Notes under the pieces: generated by a model
The model's database searches: none
What the model saw: the letters and a program-made list of their open reading frames with translations, nothing else
What the model was told of the DNA's origin: nothing
In this document: positions 34,150 through 44,182 of the stretch, one piece after another
Position numbering within the stretch: the first letter of the stretch is position 1
Layout: the number at the start of each line of letters is the position of its first letter
From: Sanguibacter gelidistatuariae
GTDB taxonomy: Bacteria; Actinomycetota; Actinomycetes; Actinomycetales; Cellulomonadaceae
Direction of reading: 5' to 3'
DNA: 64,000 nt
Assembly (NCBI RefSeq): GCF_900096585.1
Contig: NZ_FMYH01000001.1
Span: 496,001 to 560,000, forward strand
Translations under genes and position numbers: made by a program

Positions 34150-35781
34150 TCAGTGCTGATCGAGGTCCCGACGGCGGATCCCGACGAAGCCGGCCACGAC
34201 GAGGGCGGCGGCGATCGCCGTGAGGATCCCCAGCGGGAGCACGTGCAGGCCCTGGGTGAGGTAGTCGGGGACGTTGTTGAAGGCTGAGAGGTCGAGGACG
34301 GCGTCGGGCAGGCCCAAGACCGGACCGAAGAGGGTGAGCACGAACGTCGCCCCGACCACGACCCAGACCGCGGCCAGGAAGCGCGGGGCGGCGCCCAGCA
34401 GCGCGACGCACAGCCCGACGAGGACCCAGATGGCGGGCAGCTCGAGCAGGCCCGCGATCAGCACCCAGGACAGGGGCGCCGTGTCGGTCGTGACCGCGGT
34501 GACCACACCGAAGGCCAGGGCCCCGGCCGCGTAGACGACGGTGCTCGAGACTAGTCCGGCCAGGCCGTGGCTGGACAGCCAGGCCGGGCGGGACACCGAC
34601 GCGGCGAGCAGCGGCTCGGCGCGCCCCTCGATCTCCTCGGTGCGCCCGTGGAGCACCCGCTGCACGCCGTTGAGCGTGGCCACGAGTGCCAGGATCGTGA
34701 AGATCATGCCGACGAAGGCCAGCGTGAGATCGTCCGTGCTGCCGCCGCCCTGCTGGAGGATCTTCGCGAGCGCCGGGTTGTCCTTGAAGACGCCGGCGAT
34801 CGAGGAGGTCACCGACCCGTACAGCGCCCCGAGCAGCACGAATGCGGACAGCCAGCCGGCAAGCGCGCCGCGGCTCAGCCGCCACGACAGGGCGCTCGCC
34901 CCGGCGAGCCGCGGCCCCGCGGTCGCCCGCCCGGGCCGCTGTCCCACGATCCCGAAGCCCAGGTCACGGCGGGCGAGCAGACGGCCGGCGACCGCGAGCA
35001 GCACGACCGTGGCAGCCACCGGGAGGGCCAGGAGCACCCACCGGTTCTCCAGGTAGGGCAGCACCTGCTCGCCCCACCCGAAGGGGGAGAGCCACTCCAC
35101 CCACTCCATGCCCGACGTCGCGGCGCCCCACCCGCGCAGTACGTACGTCGCCCCGAGCAGCGCTCCGGCGAGGGCGCTCGCGGTGCGGGAGAACGACCCG
35201 AGCTGGGCGGTGACCGCGGCGACGCCCGCGAACACCACCCCGGTCGCGCCGATTGCGGCGCCGAGGGCGAGGGCGCCGGCCACGTCGGCCCCGCGCACCG
35301 CGCCGGCCTGCGCGCTCGACGCGATGAGCGAGGCGGCGACGGCGACCGCGGCGGTCAGGCATCCGGCGACGGCGAGCAGGACTGCCGCGGCCAGGGCGGC
35401 ATGGCGCCCCACGACGCCGGAGGCCACGAGCTCGGCCCGGCCGGAGTCCTCCTCGGCGCGGGTGTGGCGCACGACCGTGAAGATCGCCATGAGGGACACC
35501 GCGATGCTCGACAGCCCCATCGAGCGCCAGGCCGTGAAGCCGCCCGGGGTGGCCAAGTCGTGGACCTGACCGAGCAGGAGGGTGAAGGCGGTGTTCGAGC
35601 TGAAGGACGCCGTGAGCTCGGCGGTCGCGGCGGCGTCGGGGAAGACGGTGTCGTAGGCGAGGTAGCTCGACGCGACGAGCAGCACGACCGCGGCGATCCA
35701 CGCAACGATCCGCACCCGGTCGAGGCGCAGGGCGAGGCGGAACAGGGGGCCGGTGCCGGTCAGCGCGCTGGGTCCGGTCAT
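34150..35781 (-). CDS. Two-half ABC exporter permease (antibiotic-exporter type)
   Basis: A 543-residue permease with about twelve helices arranged as two ABC-2-like halves, resembling actinobacterial tetronasin/polyketide-antibiotic exporters. It opens with [20 protein letters not shown]; the second half begins near residue 300 ([20 protein letters not shown]). Its ATG at 35781 overlaps the ATPase stop (ATGA). The frame runs further upstream through the ATPase gene on another frame, but that extension is not coding. Cargo unknown. Confidence 0.87.
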   Translation of the reverse strand: MTGPSALTGTGPLFRLALRLDRVRIVAWIAAVVLLVASSYLAYDTVFPDAAATAELTASFSSNTAFTLLLGQVHDLATPGGFTAWRSMGLSSIAVSLMAIFTVVRHTRAEEDSGRAELVASGVVGRHAALAAAVLLAVAGCLTAAVAVAASLIASSAQAGAVRGADVAGALALGAAIGATGVVFAGVAAVTAQLGSFSRTASALAGALLGATYVLRGWGAATSGMEWVEWLSPFGWGEQVLPYLENRWVLLALPVAATVVLLAVAGRLLARRDLGFGIVGQRPGRATAGPRLAGASALSWRLSRGALAGWLSAFVLLGALYGSVTSSIAGVFKDNPALAKILQQGGGSTDDLTLAFVGMIFTILALVATLNGVQRVLHGRTEEIEGRAEPLLAASVSRPAWLSSHGLAGLVSSTVVYAAGALAFGVVTAVTTDTAPLSWVLIAGLLELPAIWVLVGLCVALLGAAPRFLAAVWVVVGATFVLTLFGPVLGLPDAVLDLSAFNNVPDYLTQGLHVLPLGILTAIAAALVVAGFVGIRRRDLDQH

Positions 35782-36686
35782 GGGCGTGGGGTGGCGGAGT
35801 AGTGGCGCAGGAACAGCTCTTCGAGGGTCGGCGGCTGGCTGGTCAGCGACTGCAGCCCGGCCCCCGCCAGCACGGTCAGCACCTGGCCCAGGGAGACGGT
35901 GTCGACGTCCGCCCGCACGGTGACCGGTCCGCCGGGGGAGGCGGTCACCACGAGGTCGTGCACGTCGGCGCGGTCGGTGAGGCCGGGCGGTGCGGCGTCG
36001 AGCACCGCGGTGAGCGATGTGCGGGTCAGGTGTCGCATCTGGGCGAGCGACCCTGCCTCGACCACGTGCCCGGCCCGCACGATGCTCACCCGGTCGCACA
36101 GCGCCTCGACCTCGGACAGGATGTGGCTGGACAGCAGGACCGTCCGCCCGCGGTCCTTCTCCTCCGCGATGACCTGCTGGAACACGGACTCCATGAGCGG
36201 GTCCAGGCCCGAGCTCGGCTCGTCGAGGATGAGCAGCTCGACCTGGGAGGCGAGCGCCGCCACGATCGCGACCTTCTGCTTGTTGCCCTTGGAATAGGTG
36301 CGTCCCTTCTTGGTCGGGTCGAGCTCGAAGCGCTCGAGCAGCTCAGCGCGACGTCGCTGATCGAGGCCGCCGCGCAGGCGGCCCATGAGGTCGATCACCT
36401 CGCCGCCGGACAGGGACGGCCACAGGCTGACGTCGCCGGGGACGTAGGCCAGGCGGCGGTGCAGGGTCGTGGCGTCCCGCCACGGGTCGCCGCCGAGCAG
36501 GGAGACCGCGCCGGCGTCCGCGCTGAGAAGACCGAGGAGTACCCGGATCGTGGTCGACTTCCCGGAGCCGTTGGGGCCGAGAAAGCCGTGCACCTCGCCC
36601 GTGGCCACCGTGAGGTCGAGGCTGTCGAGCGCCTGGGTGCTGCCGAAGGCCTTCGACAGGCCCCTGATCTCGATCGCTGCGTCCAT
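35778..36686 (-). CDS. ABC exporter ATP-binding protein
   Basis: A 302-residue ATPase: Walker [11 protein letters not shown], Walker [15 protein letters not shown]-loop SSHILSEVE. The signature region is [15 protein letters not shown] rather than LSGGQ, a variant common in antibiotic and lipid exporters of this type. A C-terminal domain (about 220-302) ends in [14 protein letters not shown]. It is the first gene of the two-gene exporter operon, and the ATG at 36686 faces the divergent C-S lyase gene (36777). Confidence 0.9.
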   Translation of the reverse strand: MDAAIEIRGLSKAFGSTQALDSLDLTVATGEVHGFLGPNGSGKSTTIRVLLGLLSADAGAVSLLGGDPWRDATTLHRRLAYVPGDVSLWPSLSGGEVIDLMGRLRGGLDQRRRAELLERFELDPTKKGRTYSKGNKQKVAIVAALASQVELLILDEPSSGLDPLMESVFQQVIAEEKDRGRTVLLSSHILSEVEALCDRVSIVRAGHVVEAGSLAQMRHLTRTSLTAVLDAAPPGLTDRADVHDLVVTASPGGPVTVRADVDTVSLGQVLTVLAGAGLQSLTSQPPTLEELFLRHYSATPRP

Positions 36687-36776
36687 GAGCACTACTCTGC
36701 TCCCGCGGCGTCGCCCAGGCGCGGTGACCGGCGTCGGGCATCCGCCCCTGCCCGGCCCGCGCGGTACCGTCGAGGC

Positions 36777-37967
36777 GTGAGCGCACCCGAACCCGACATG
36801 ACCATCTTCGACACTCTCTCCCTCGATCAGCTGCGCACGCGCACGAGCGAGAAGTGGCGTCAGTACGGCCCCGATGTGCTGCCCTTGTGGGTCGCCGAGA
36901 TGGACGTCCCCCAGGCCGAGCCGGTGATCGCCGCGGTCACCGACGCGCTGCGTCGCGGCGACACCGGCTACCCCGGCGGTCGCGGCTACGCCGAGGCGTT
37001 CGCGGGCTTCGCCGCGGACCGCTGGGGCTGGGAGCTGGACCCGAGCAAGACCAGGATGCTGACCGACGTGATGATCGGCATCACGGACGTGCTCAAGGTG
37101 CTCACCCGGGCGGGAGACACGGTCGTGGTGAACACCCCGGTGTACCCGCCGTTCTACGACTTCGTCCGGGACACCGGCCGCGTGGTGCGCGCCGCGCCGC
37201 TCACGGCCGACCACCGACTCGACCTCGCGGCCCTGGACGAGGCGTTCGTCGGCGCCACGGTCTTCCTGCTGTGCAACCCGCACAACCCGACCGGCACCGC
37301 GCACACCCCGGCCGAGCTCGTCGGCCTCGCCGACCTGGCCCGACGCCACGGGGTGCGCATCGTCGCGGACGAGATCCACGCCCCGATCACGTCCCCGGCC
37401 GCAGCCCGCGAGCTCGGCCGCCCGGTCTTCACCCCGATCGTCACCGTCCCGGGCGCGGAGAACGCGATCAGCGTCGTCTCGGCCTCCAAGGCCTGGAACC
37501 TGGCCGGACTCAAGGCCGCGCTCGCGATCGGCGGCCCCGAGGCGGTGGCCGACGTTGCGGCCATCGCCGAGATCGCCGACCACGGCGCGAGCCACCTGGC
37601 CGCGATCGCCCATGCCGCCGCGCTCACCCACGCCCGCGGCTGGCTCGACGACGTGCTCACCGGCATCGACGTCAACCGCGCGTACTTCACCGGGCTGCTC
37701 GCCAGCCGCCTGCCCGACGCCGTGGTGCACCCCGCCCAGGCGACGTACCTCGCGTGGGTGGACTGCCGGGCGGTGCGCACCGCCGCTGGCGATCTGCTCG
37801 GCGACGACCCGTCGCGGGCCTTCCTCAAGCGCGGCCAGGTGGCATTCACCTCGGGCGTGCCCTTCGGCGCGGGCGGCGAAGGTCATGTCCGGATCAACCT
37901 CGCGACGAGCCGGGCGATCCTCGACGAGGCCGTCGCTCGCATGTGCGCGGCGCTGGAGCAGGCATGA
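36777..37967 (+). CDS. PLP-dependent C-S lyase / aminotransferase (MalY-PatB type)
   Basis: A 396-residue fold-type I PLP enzyme. The N-terminus has the MalY/PatB pattern [20 protein letters not shown]; the substrate/PLP region is [12 protein letters not shown] with DEIHAPI. The Schiff-base Lys is in [12 protein letters not shown]. Such enzymes cleave cystathionine or cysteine conjugates. The GTG at 36777 is 6 nt behind TACCGT (36765-36770), the leaderless arrangement; the alternative ATG at 36798 has no ribosome site. The stop overlaps the hydrolase ATG (ATGA). Confidence 0.88.
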   Translation: MSAPEPDMTIFDTLSLDQLRTRTSEKWRQYGPDVLPLWVAEMDVPQAEPVIAAVTDALRRGDTGYPGGRGYAEAFAGFAADRWGWELDPSKTRMLTDVMIGITDVLKVLTRAGDTVVVNTPVYPPFYDFVRDTGRVVRAAPLTADHRLDLAALDEAFVGATVFLLCNPHNPTGTAHTPAELVGLADLARRHGVRIVADEIHAPITSPAAARELGRPVFTPIVTVPGAENAISVVSASKAWNLAGLKAALAIGGPEAVADVAAIAEIADHGASHLAAIAHAAALTHARGWLDDVLTGIDVNRAYFTGLLASRLPDAVVHPAQATYLAWVDCRAVRTAAGDLLGDDPSRAFLKRGQVAFTSGVPFGAGGEGHVRINLATSRAILDEAVARMCAALEQA

Positions 37968-38731
37968 CCTACCTTCGGATCAACGGCGTCGACCTGTACT
38001 CAGAGGTCGACGGCGCGGGCGACCCCGTCCTCCTCCTGCACGGCGGCTTCTGTTCGCTCGAGTCCTTCCGAGCGCAGTCCGACGCCCTCGTCCCGGACTA
38101 CCGGGTGTTCGCCTTCGAGCGTCCCGGGCATGGACGCTCCGCCGACATCGACGAGGAGTTCAGCTACGCGCGCGGCGTCGCCGACACGATCGCCTACCTC
38201 GACGCGCAGGGCCTCGACTCCGTGCACGTGATCGGCTACAGCGACGGCGCCATCATCGGCCTGCTGCTTGCCCTGCAGCATCCGGAGCGGGTCCGTTCGT
38301 TGGTCGCGATCAGCGCGAATCTCGACCCGTCCGGGTTCACGTTCTCGACCGACGCCACCCAGGGGCCGATGCTCCAGCCAGTGGCGCCGGCGGCGCCGAC
38401 CGAGGTGCCCGCCGAACCGGAGCCCGACGTCGAGCGGGCATCCTACGGCGCGCTCTCGCCCGACGGCCCCGAGCATGCGGACGTCGTGCTCGACAAGCTG
38501 TTCCGGCTCTGGACCTCAGAACCCAGGATCGACCCGGGCGACCTCGCGAGCATCACGTCGCCCGTGCTCGTGATGTCGGGAGACCGCGACACCATCCGCC
38601 CCGACCACAGTCTCCTGATCGCCGCATCGATCCCCGGCGCGCAGCTGTGCATCGTGCCGGGAACCTCGCACGGCCTCGTCGCCGAGCGCCCGGAGCTCAT
38701 CAGCACCCTCATCCGAGAGTTCCTGCGGTGA
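37964..38731 (+). CDS. Alpha/beta hydrolase
   Basis: A 255-residue cytoplasmic hydrolase: oxyanion-hole motif [17 protein letters not shown] loop, nucleophile elbow GYSDGA with the catalytic Ser, an Asp in [10 protein letters not shown] and His in PGTSHGLV. A lid-like Pro/Ala/Glu-rich insert occupies about residues 135-175. The substrate is not predictable. It is translationally coupled to the C-S lyase gene and ends 4 bp before the convergent siderophore permease stop. Confidence 0.88.
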   Translation: MTYLRINGVDLYSEVDGAGDPVLLLHGGFCSLESFRAQSDALVPDYRVFAFERPGHGRSADIDEEFSYARGVADTIAYLDAQGLDSVHVIGYSDGAIIGLLLALQHPERVRSLVAISANLDPSGFTFSTDATQGPMLQPVAPAAPTEVPAEPEPDVERASYGALSPDGPEHADVVLDKLFRLWTSEPRIDPGDLASITSPVLVMSGDRDTIRPDHSLLIAASIPGAQLCIVPGTSHGLVAERPELISTLIREFLR

Positions 38732-38735
38732 GGCC

Positions 38736-40874
38736 CTACTGCTCGCGCGTCCGGCGCAGCAACCAGACGAAGTAGGGGCCGCCGACCAAGGCGATCATGA
38801 GCCCCGCGGGCAGCTGGGCAGGGGAGATGAGTGTCCGGCCCAGAGTGTCCGCGACGGACACCAGCAGGCCGCCGAGCAGCATCGAGACCGGGATCAGGCG
38901 ACCGTGCCGGGCGCCCACCAAGCTGCGGGCGAGATGAGGTGCGACGAGTCCGACGAAACCGACGGCGCCGATCGCCACGACGCTGAGGGCGGCGAGCACC
39001 GCCGCGATGGTGAGCAGCACGAATCGGGTGCTCTCCACCCGTACCCCGAGGATGCGCGGGGTGTCCTCGTCGATGGCCATCAGGTCGAGCTGGCGTCGCA
39101 TCCCGAACAGCACCGGCACCGCGACGAGGAGACCCACGGCGACAGGCAGCACGTCGGGAAGTGTGCGCCCGTAGGTCGTGCCGGAGAGCCACGTGAGGAT
39201 GCGGGGAGTGTTCCACGGGTCGGCGCGCAGCAGCAGGAACGTGGTCACCGCGCTGATGCCGTAGCCGCAGCCGATGCCTATCAGGACGAACCTGTCCGGC
39301 AGCAGACCACCGCGCCAGGACAGCAGGGCGATCAGGGCGAAGGTGGCCAGCCCCATCGCGACGGCCATGGCGATGAGCAACGGCCGGCCGCCGTCCAGGC
39401 CGGAGGTGACCACGATCACCGCACCCAGCCCGGCGCCGGCCGTGATGCCCAGGACCCCCGGCTCGGCCAGCGGGTTGCGGACTGTGCCCTGGACGACACA
39501 GCCGGCCAGCCCGAGCGCGGCTCCGGCGAGGACTGCGGCGAGGACACGCGGCATCCTCTCGTCGAGAGCCTGCCCGACGAGGCGGGGAGCCTCGCCCTGG
39601 AGCCAGAGCGCGACGTCGCCGACGCGCAGCCACAGGCCCCCCGCGAGCACGCCGATCACTGTCGCCGTGGCCAGGAGCAGCGCGGCGACGGTGACCGCGA
39701 TGACGAACCGTCGTCGGGACCGGAGAGCGATCCGAGCGTGCGGCGGCTGGCGAGTGGACCCCGAGTCGCGCATGCGCAGGGCCAGGATCACGATCACGAC
39801 GGAGCCCAGCAGGGCGGTGGGGATTCCCGTGGGGATCGAGGCGGCGCCCTCGGCGCCGAGGATGCCTCGCAGCGTGGCGTCGGCGAGCAGGATGAGCAGG
39901 GCGCCCAGCAAGCCGGAGACAGGCACGAGGAAGATGTGCCGGCGAAGCGCACCGACCCGACCGGCGAGGAGCCGCGCGAGCACGGGAGCCCCCAGCCCCA
40001 CGAAGGCGATCGGGCCCGCGAGCGTCACCGAGATGCTCGTCAGCAGCACCCCGCAGACCACCGCGACGACGCGGGTCGAACGGACCGGGACGCCGAGGGA
40101 CGACGCGGCGTCGTCGCCGAGTGCGAGCACGTCGAGGCGTCGGCTCAGCACCAGGGCGGCGCACAGCACCACCACGATGACCGGCGCCGCCCGCACGAAC
40201 GCGTCGAGGTTGAGCTGGCTGAGCGAACCGCTTCCCCAGGCGAACAGCCCGGTCGTGTTCTCCTTGAACAAGATCAGCAGCATCGCCGTCGCGGCGTCCA
40301 GAGCCATCGCCGTCGCCGAACCGGCCAGGATGAGCCGCGTGGTGCCCGTCCCCGCCGCGCTGCCGGAGAGCCCGAGCACGAGCGCGGCCGCGAGCAGGCC
40401 GCCGGCGAAGGCGACACCGCTCGACGCCCAGAGCGGCACGGCGAGGCCGAAGGCGGCGACGGCCGAGAGCGCGAAGTAGGAGCCGGCGGTGACCGCCAGG
40501 GTGTCGGGAGAGGCGAGGACGTTCCTCGTGACGGACTGCAGCAGCGCCCCGGCGACACCGAGCGCGACGCCCACCGCCACCCCTGCGAGCAGGCGCGGCA
40601 GGCGGGAGCCGGTCAGCACGTTGCTGACCGGCACCCCGCCGGTGCTCTCCTGGGCTCCCGTGAACAGGCGCAGGAGGTCCCACATCCCGACGCTGGAGGT
40701 GCCCTGCGTCAGGTGCCACATCCCGGTCAGGGTGATGGCGACGAGGAGGGCGGCCAGCAGGGCCACCCCACTCGCGCTGCCCGCGTTGGTGCGGGGCTGG
40801 ACATCGGTGGCCGGCCGCTGCTCGGGTGCGGTGACAGACCGCTGCTCGGTGGCGGCGCGGACCGGGGTGCTCAC
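38736..40874 (-). CDS. Fused FecCD-type siderophore ABC permease (two halves)
   Basis: A 712-residue permease with two homologous FecCD domains in one chain, as in FhuB. Half 1 (about 35-365) has SRLPRLLAGVAVGVALGVAG and LGVPVRSTRVVAVV. Half 2 (about 385-712) has MPRVLAAVLAGAALGLAG and GFVGLVAPHLARSLVGARHG, the coupling loop for the ATPase. About twenty helices in total. It works with the SBP (overlapping ATGA at 40871) and the ATPase upstream to import ferric siderophores. Confidence 0.92.
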   Translation of the reverse strand: MSTPVRAATEQRSVTAPEQRPATDVQPRTNAGSASGVALLAALLVAITLTGMWHLTQGTSSVGMWDLLRLFTGAQESTGGVPVSNVLTGSRLPRLLAGVAVGVALGVAGALLQSVTRNVLASPDTLAVTAGSYFALSAVAAFGLAVPLWASSGVAFAGGLLAAALVLGLSGSAAGTGTTRLILAGSATAMALDAATAMLLILFKENTTGLFAWGSGSLSQLNLDAFVRAAPVIVVVLCAALVLSRRLDVLALGDDAASSLGVPVRSTRVVAVVCGVLLTSISVTLAGPIAFVGLGAPVLARLLAGRVGALRRHIFLVPVSGLLGALLILLADATLRGILGAEGAASIPTGIPTALLGSVVIVILALRMRDSGSTRQPPHARIALRSRRRFVIAVTVAALLLATATVIGVLAGGLWLRVGDVALWLQGEAPRLVGQALDERMPRVLAAVLAGAALGLAGCVVQGTVRNPLAEPGVLGITAGAGLGAVIVVTSGLDGGRPLLIAMAVAMGLATFALIALLSWRGGLLPDRFVLIGIGCGYGISAVTTFLLLRADPWNTPRILTWLSGTTYGRTLPDVLPVAVGLLVAVPVLFGMRRQLDLMAIDEDTPRILGVRVESTRFVLLTIAAVLAALSVVAIGAVGFVGLVAPHLARSLVGARHGRLIPVSMLLGGLLVSVADTLGRTLISPAQLPAGLMIALVGGPYFVWLLRRTREQ

Positions 40875-41932
40875 CCGTTCAGGAGGGCATCAACGTACGC
40901 GTCGATGGCCTGCTGGCACGAGAGCGGTCCGCCTGCGCCCCAGACGCCAGCGGGGAAGGCGTACGCCCGTCCTTCCTGCACGGCCGGGAGCGCAGTCCAG
41001 ATGGGGTTCTTCTCGAGCTCGGTGACGTAGCTGCCGGCCTCCTCGTCGTTGGAGTAGAAGAGGGTGGCGCTGCTGACGGCGGTCAGTCCTTCGATGTCGG
41101 TCTGGCCGAGTCCGTACGCGGGGTCCACGCCGCCGCTGCCGTAGGCCGCATCGATCTCATCCGTCCACGCGGCCGTCATGCCGAGCTCTTCGCCGAGCGC
41201 GGTGAACAGTGCGCCCTTGCCGTACGGGCGGATGGTGACGTTGCCGCCCTCGATCCAGCCGTCGAAGAAGAGAAAGTCTGACGTCGGCAGCGCCGCGGCG
41301 GTCACCTTTTCCTTCGCGTCGGCCAGGTAGGCGTCGAACTCCTGCAGCACCTCCTCGGCCCGAGCGGTGCGGCCCGTCGCCTCGCCGATCATCTCGAACA
41401 CGGTCTTCATGTTCCCGATGGGGTCGGCGCCGTCGGCACCAAGGGTGGCGAGCACGGGCACGCCGCGCTTCTCCAGCTGGGCGATGAGCTCGTCGTCGGC
41501 GCTGAACGCCTCCACGATGATGAGATCCGGGTTCGTGGCGTAGAGGGTGTCCAGGTCAGGCTCACCACGGGTGCCGACATCGACGACCCCCTCGGGGATC
41601 GTCTCCGCGCTCACATAGGTGGCGTACCCCTCGGCGTCAGACACCCCGACGGGCGTGACGCACAGCGTGAGCGCGTCCTCGATCTGCTGCCATTCCAGAA
41701 CCACGATCCGCTCTGCGGGCTTGTCGAGCTCGACCGTGCGGCCGACGCCGTCCGTCATGGACACCGGGGCCGTCGACGTCGTCGTCGTGTCCGCTGCGCA
41801 GCTCTCCGACGACGGCGTGGTGGCGGCATCGGGGCCCGCCTCGGCGACAGTGGTCGTGCCGCAGGCGGTGAGGGTGAGGGTGGCGACAGCAAGCGTCGCG
41901 GCTGCGGTTGCGAACGTGTGGACGCGGATCAT
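40871..41932 (-). CDS. Siderophore-binding lipoprotein (FepB/FecB-like)
   Basis: A 353-residue substrate-binding protein. The lipobox LTAC has Cys24. A Thr/Ser linker leads to the periplasmic-binding fold with DGVGRTVELDKPAERIVVLEW and LDTLYATNPDLIIVEAF, typical of helical-backbone metal-chelate SBPs. I chose the ATG at 41932 because AAAGGA lies 6 nt upstream; the ATG at 41947 has no such site. It delivers ferric siderophore to the fused permease, which it overlaps by 4 bp. Confidence 0.9.
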   Translation of the reverse strand: MIRVHTFATAAATLAVATLTLTACGTTTVAEAGPDAATTPSSESCAADTTTTSTAPVSMTDGVGRTVELDKPAERIVVLEWQQIEDALTLCVTPVGVSDAEGYATYVSAETIPEGVVDVGTRGEPDLDTLYATNPDLIIVEAFSADDELIAQLEKRGVPVLATLGADGADPIGNMKTVFEMIGEATGRTARAEEVLQEFDAYLADAKEKVTAAALPTSDFLFFDGWIEGGNVTIRPYGKGALFTALGEELGMTAAWTDEIDAAYGSGGVDPAYGLGQTDIEGLTAVSSATLFYSNDEEAGSYVTELEKNPIWTALPAVQEGRAYAFPAGVWGAGGPLSCQQAIDAYVDALLNG

Positions 41933-41974
41933 GAAGGGTCCTTTCATCAGGGCCGTGAGGAGAGAGGTGAGGAT

Positions 41975-42796
41975 TCAGGTGCGGGCGGGATGTCGCCCGA
42001 CGGGATCGATGCGGAGGCGATTCGTCCGAGGGTCGAGGCTGACCTCGACCGGTATGTCATAGACCTCGCTGATGTTCTTCGCGGTGAGGGTCTCGACCGG
42101 GCTGCCCGCGGCGTGGATGCGACCGGCGGCCATCAGCAGGAGCGTGTCCGCGACACGCGCCGCGTGGTCGAGGTCGTGCAGCACGATCCCGACGGCGACG
42201 CCGTGCTCGTCGGCGAGGTCACGCACCAGGTCGAGGGTCTCGATCTGATAGCGCATGTCGAGGTGGTTCGTCGGTTCGTCCAGGAGGATCACCCCGGTCT
42301 CCTGCGCCAGGCAGGCGGCGAGCCACACACGCTGGACCTCACCGCCGGAAAGCTCTCCGACGGCACGGTCCGCCATGCCGGTCACCCCGGTCGCAGCCAT
42401 CGCATGATCGATCGCGCGCCGATCCTGTGCGGACAACCCGGCAAAACCACGCCGGTACGGGTGGCGTCCGAACGCGACGACCTCGCTCACCGCGAGACCT
42501 TGTGGCGCGGGCCGGGACTGGGCGAACAACGTGACCTCCCGAGCGAACTCGCGCGCGCTGAGCAGGGACGCCGGACGCGCCTTCTGCCCGTCGCGTGCGC
42601 CCAGGGTCACGTGTCCCTCGTCCGCGCGATGGAGCCGAGCCAGCGAACGGAGCAGTGTCGACTTACCGCTGCCGTTCGGGCCGACCAAGGCGGTCACCCG
42701 GCCGGGCATCAGCGTCGCCGAGACACCGTGGACCACGGTGTGCTTGCCGTACCGCAGCACCAGCTGCTCTCCGGTGAGAGAGGCTGCCGTCGTCAT
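41975..42796 (-). CDS. Siderophore ABC ATP-binding protein (FepC-like)
   Basis: A 273-residue ATPase: Walker [18 protein letters not shown], signature ELSGGEVQRVWLAACLAQ, Walker B ILLDEPTNHLDM, and H-loop VLHDLDHAARVAD, all in FepC/FhuC form. It is the first structural gene of the import operon. Its ATG has no Shine-Dalgarno sequence and overlaps the stop of a 29-codon leader ORF (ATGA, 42793-42796), pointing to translational coupling. A DtxR-type iron box lies 206 bp upstream. Confidence 0.92.
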   Translation of the reverse strand: MTTAASLTGEQLVLRYGKHTVVHGVSATLMPGRVTALVGPNGSGKSTLLRSLARLHRADEGHVTLGARDGQKARPASLLSAREFAREVTLFAQSRPAPQGLAVSEVVAFGRHPYRRGFAGLSAQDRRAIDHAMAATGVTGMADRAVGELSGGEVQRVWLAACLAQETGVILLDEPTNHLDMRYQIETLDLVRDLADEHGVAVGIVLHDLDHAARVADTLLLMAAGRIHAAGSPVETLTAKNISEVYDIPVEVSLDPRTNRLRIDPVGRHPART

Positions 42797-42882
42797 GCGG
42801 GACCGGTGGCGTCTGTGCCCGCACGGAATGGGGCAGGGGAGGCCGTGCGCGGATCGGCGCGCAGAAGGAGTGTCGAGAGCAT
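42793..42882 (-). CDS. Possible 29-residue leader ORF coupled to fepC
   Basis: Begins MLSTLLLRADPRTASPAPF and stops at the TGA overlapping the fepC ATG. The start has only a weak AGGCC-type site. It lies in the iron-regulated leader downstream of the iron box. Whether the peptide matters or only the act of translating it cannot be told; it could also be chance, so confidence is moderate. Confidence 0.4.
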   Translation of the reverse strand: MLSTLLLRADPRTASPAPFRAGTDATGPA

Positions 42883-43001
42883 GACCAGGCCTGTGTCAGA
42901 GCGGAAAGGGGCGGGCGTGGCACGTGTCCGGACGAAGCTGGCGGAACATGCCGCCGGGTTCTGTCGGAGTCCTGGCTTGACCGCACGCGCTGCGCGAGAG
43001 G

Positions 43002-43020
43002 TTAGGACTGCCTTGCCTTA
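43002..43020. promoter_or_regulatory. DtxR/IdeR iron box upstream of the siderophore operon
   Basis: TTAGGACTGCCTTGCCTTA matches 16 of 19 positions of the DtxR/IdeR consensus TWAGGTWAGSCTWACCTWA. It lies 206 bp before the ATPase ATG. With iron the repressor would bind and silence the operon. Confidence 0.82.
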
Positions 43021-43073
43021 GTGACAATAGACCCCGTGGTCGGGCGTCTGCAATCCTGATCTGGAGACAGTTG

Positions 43074-43928
43074 CTACGGGTTTTCGGACACTGGCGGGCG
43101 TGCCCGTGGGGTGCCGAGGAAGGCGCCCGGTGTGGTCCCCATGACTTGTCGAAAGGCCGCGATGAACGAGCTGGGCTGCGCATAGCCGATCCGTTCGGAG
43201 ATGGTCTGCACGTCGCAGCCCTCCGAGAGCAACGTCAGCGCACGGTGCATGCGCAACGCCTGGCGCCACTGCACGAACGACAGACCGGTCGAGCGGCGGA
43301 ACGCGCGCGTGATCGTGCGCCCGCTGACGCCCAGGGCCTGAGCCCACTCGTCCAGGGAGCGGTCGTCGGCGGGATCGTCCAGCAGGGCTTCGGCGATCGT
43401 GTCGATACCGGCGTCACCCGGGAGCTGCAGTGCGAGCTGCCGCTTCGACGGCTGCAGCACGTCGAAGACGACGGATTCCGCCCGGGATCGGGCCGCCGCG
43501 TCGAGATCCGTGCGAGCCAGATGGCTCAGCAACGACTCAAGTACGGGCGTCATCTCGATGATCGTCGGCCCGTCGAACACGACGGGTGTGCTCTCGGGAG
43601 CGAAGACGGCGGCGAAGAACTCGACCCTCGCCGTCAGCCGCCCCGCGTGCACCGCACCGGCGGGCAGCCACAGGCCGCAGCCCTCCGACACGGTGAAGAC
43701 ACGATCCCCGACGCGGGCCGTCAGCGTCCCGCCGCGCACCCACACCAGCTCGTGCATCGGATGCGAATGTGGTTCCCACTCCATCGGAACCTTGGGTGTC
43801 TCCGACTCGGCGCGGATGACGAACGATGCCGGCGTGCCCCCCGGCACGGTCGTCGCCTGGCGCACCACGGTCCTCGGCTCGCGCCGCCATGCCCCCAGAC
43901 CCGCATCATCACGCAAGGACCGGGTCAT
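43074..43928 (-). CDS. AraC-family regulator with cupin sensor
   Basis: A 284-residue regulator. The N-terminal cupin-like domain (about 25-140) has EPHSHPMHELVWVRGG and LWLPAGAVHAG, and the C-terminal double HTH (about 185-275) has LDEWAQALGVSGRTITRAF and ISERIGYAQPSSFIAAFRQV. The ATG at 43928 is 7 nt after TACACT (43936-43941), the leaderless pattern; the longer frame to 44036 lacks support. Lying just upstream of the siderophore operon and in the same direction, it may activate it in response to a ferric siderophore. Confidence 0.87.
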   Translation of the reverse strand: MTRSLRDDAGLGAWRREPRTVVRQATTVPGGTPASFVIRAESETPKVPMEWEPHSHPMHELVWVRGGTLTARVGDRVFTVSEGCGLWLPAGAVHAGRLTARVEFFAAVFAPESTPVVFDGPTIIEMTPVLESLLSHLARTDLDAAARSRAESVVFDVLQPSKRQLALQLPGDAGIDTIAEALLDDPADDRSLDEWAQALGVSGRTITRAFRRSTGLSFVQWRQALRMHRALTLLSEGCDVQTISERIGYAQPSSFIAAFRQVMGTTPGAFLGTPRARPPVSENP

Positions 43929-43978
43929 GGCGATGAGTGTACGGGAGCCCGCATGGCGCCCACCCGACCCAGCCCCCC

Positions 43979-44042
43979 CGCTGAGTGCGGCCGAATGGCT
44001 GGATAAACCGGACGCCGGCCAGCCGTTTGGCCGCACTCAGCG
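43979..44042 (+). other. 64-nt hairpin: 24-bp stem, 16-nt loop
   Basis: The arms 43979-44002 and 44019-44042 pair along 24 positions, with two G-U wobbles (43993/44028, 43996/44025), both G-U on the + strand; the loop is 44003-44018. The outer 14 bp are perfect. It could terminate the LuxR gene on the - strand, yet the wobbles favour a + strand RNA. It matches the hairpin at 29172-29235 in size, stem and loop length, and both are followed by a minisatellite. Confidence 0.72.
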
Positions 44043-44059
44043 ATCGCTCGGCGGCGCCC

Positions 44060-44145
44060 GCCAGCCGCCGCCCGCCAGCCGCCAGCCGCCGCCCGCCAGC
44101 CGCCAGCCGCGCGCCCGCGAGTCGCCAGCCGCGCGCCCGCCGGTC
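44060..44145. repeat. GC-rich minisatellite with 7-bp and 21-bp periods
   Basis: Seven units of GCCAGCC/GCCGCCC run from 44060 to 44108, including two exact 21-bp copies (44067-44087 and 44088-44108). Diverged 22-bp units follow. Non-coding, no spacers. Confidence 0.8.
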
Positions 44146-44182
44146 GCCCAGCTCGGCGGCTGGCTAGCTGGGCGGTGTGGGG

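Noticed and set aside
38443..40719. 758-codon - frame inside the siderophore permease
   Set aside because: Alternate frame of the FecCD gene, Arg/Pro/Ala only, no domains.
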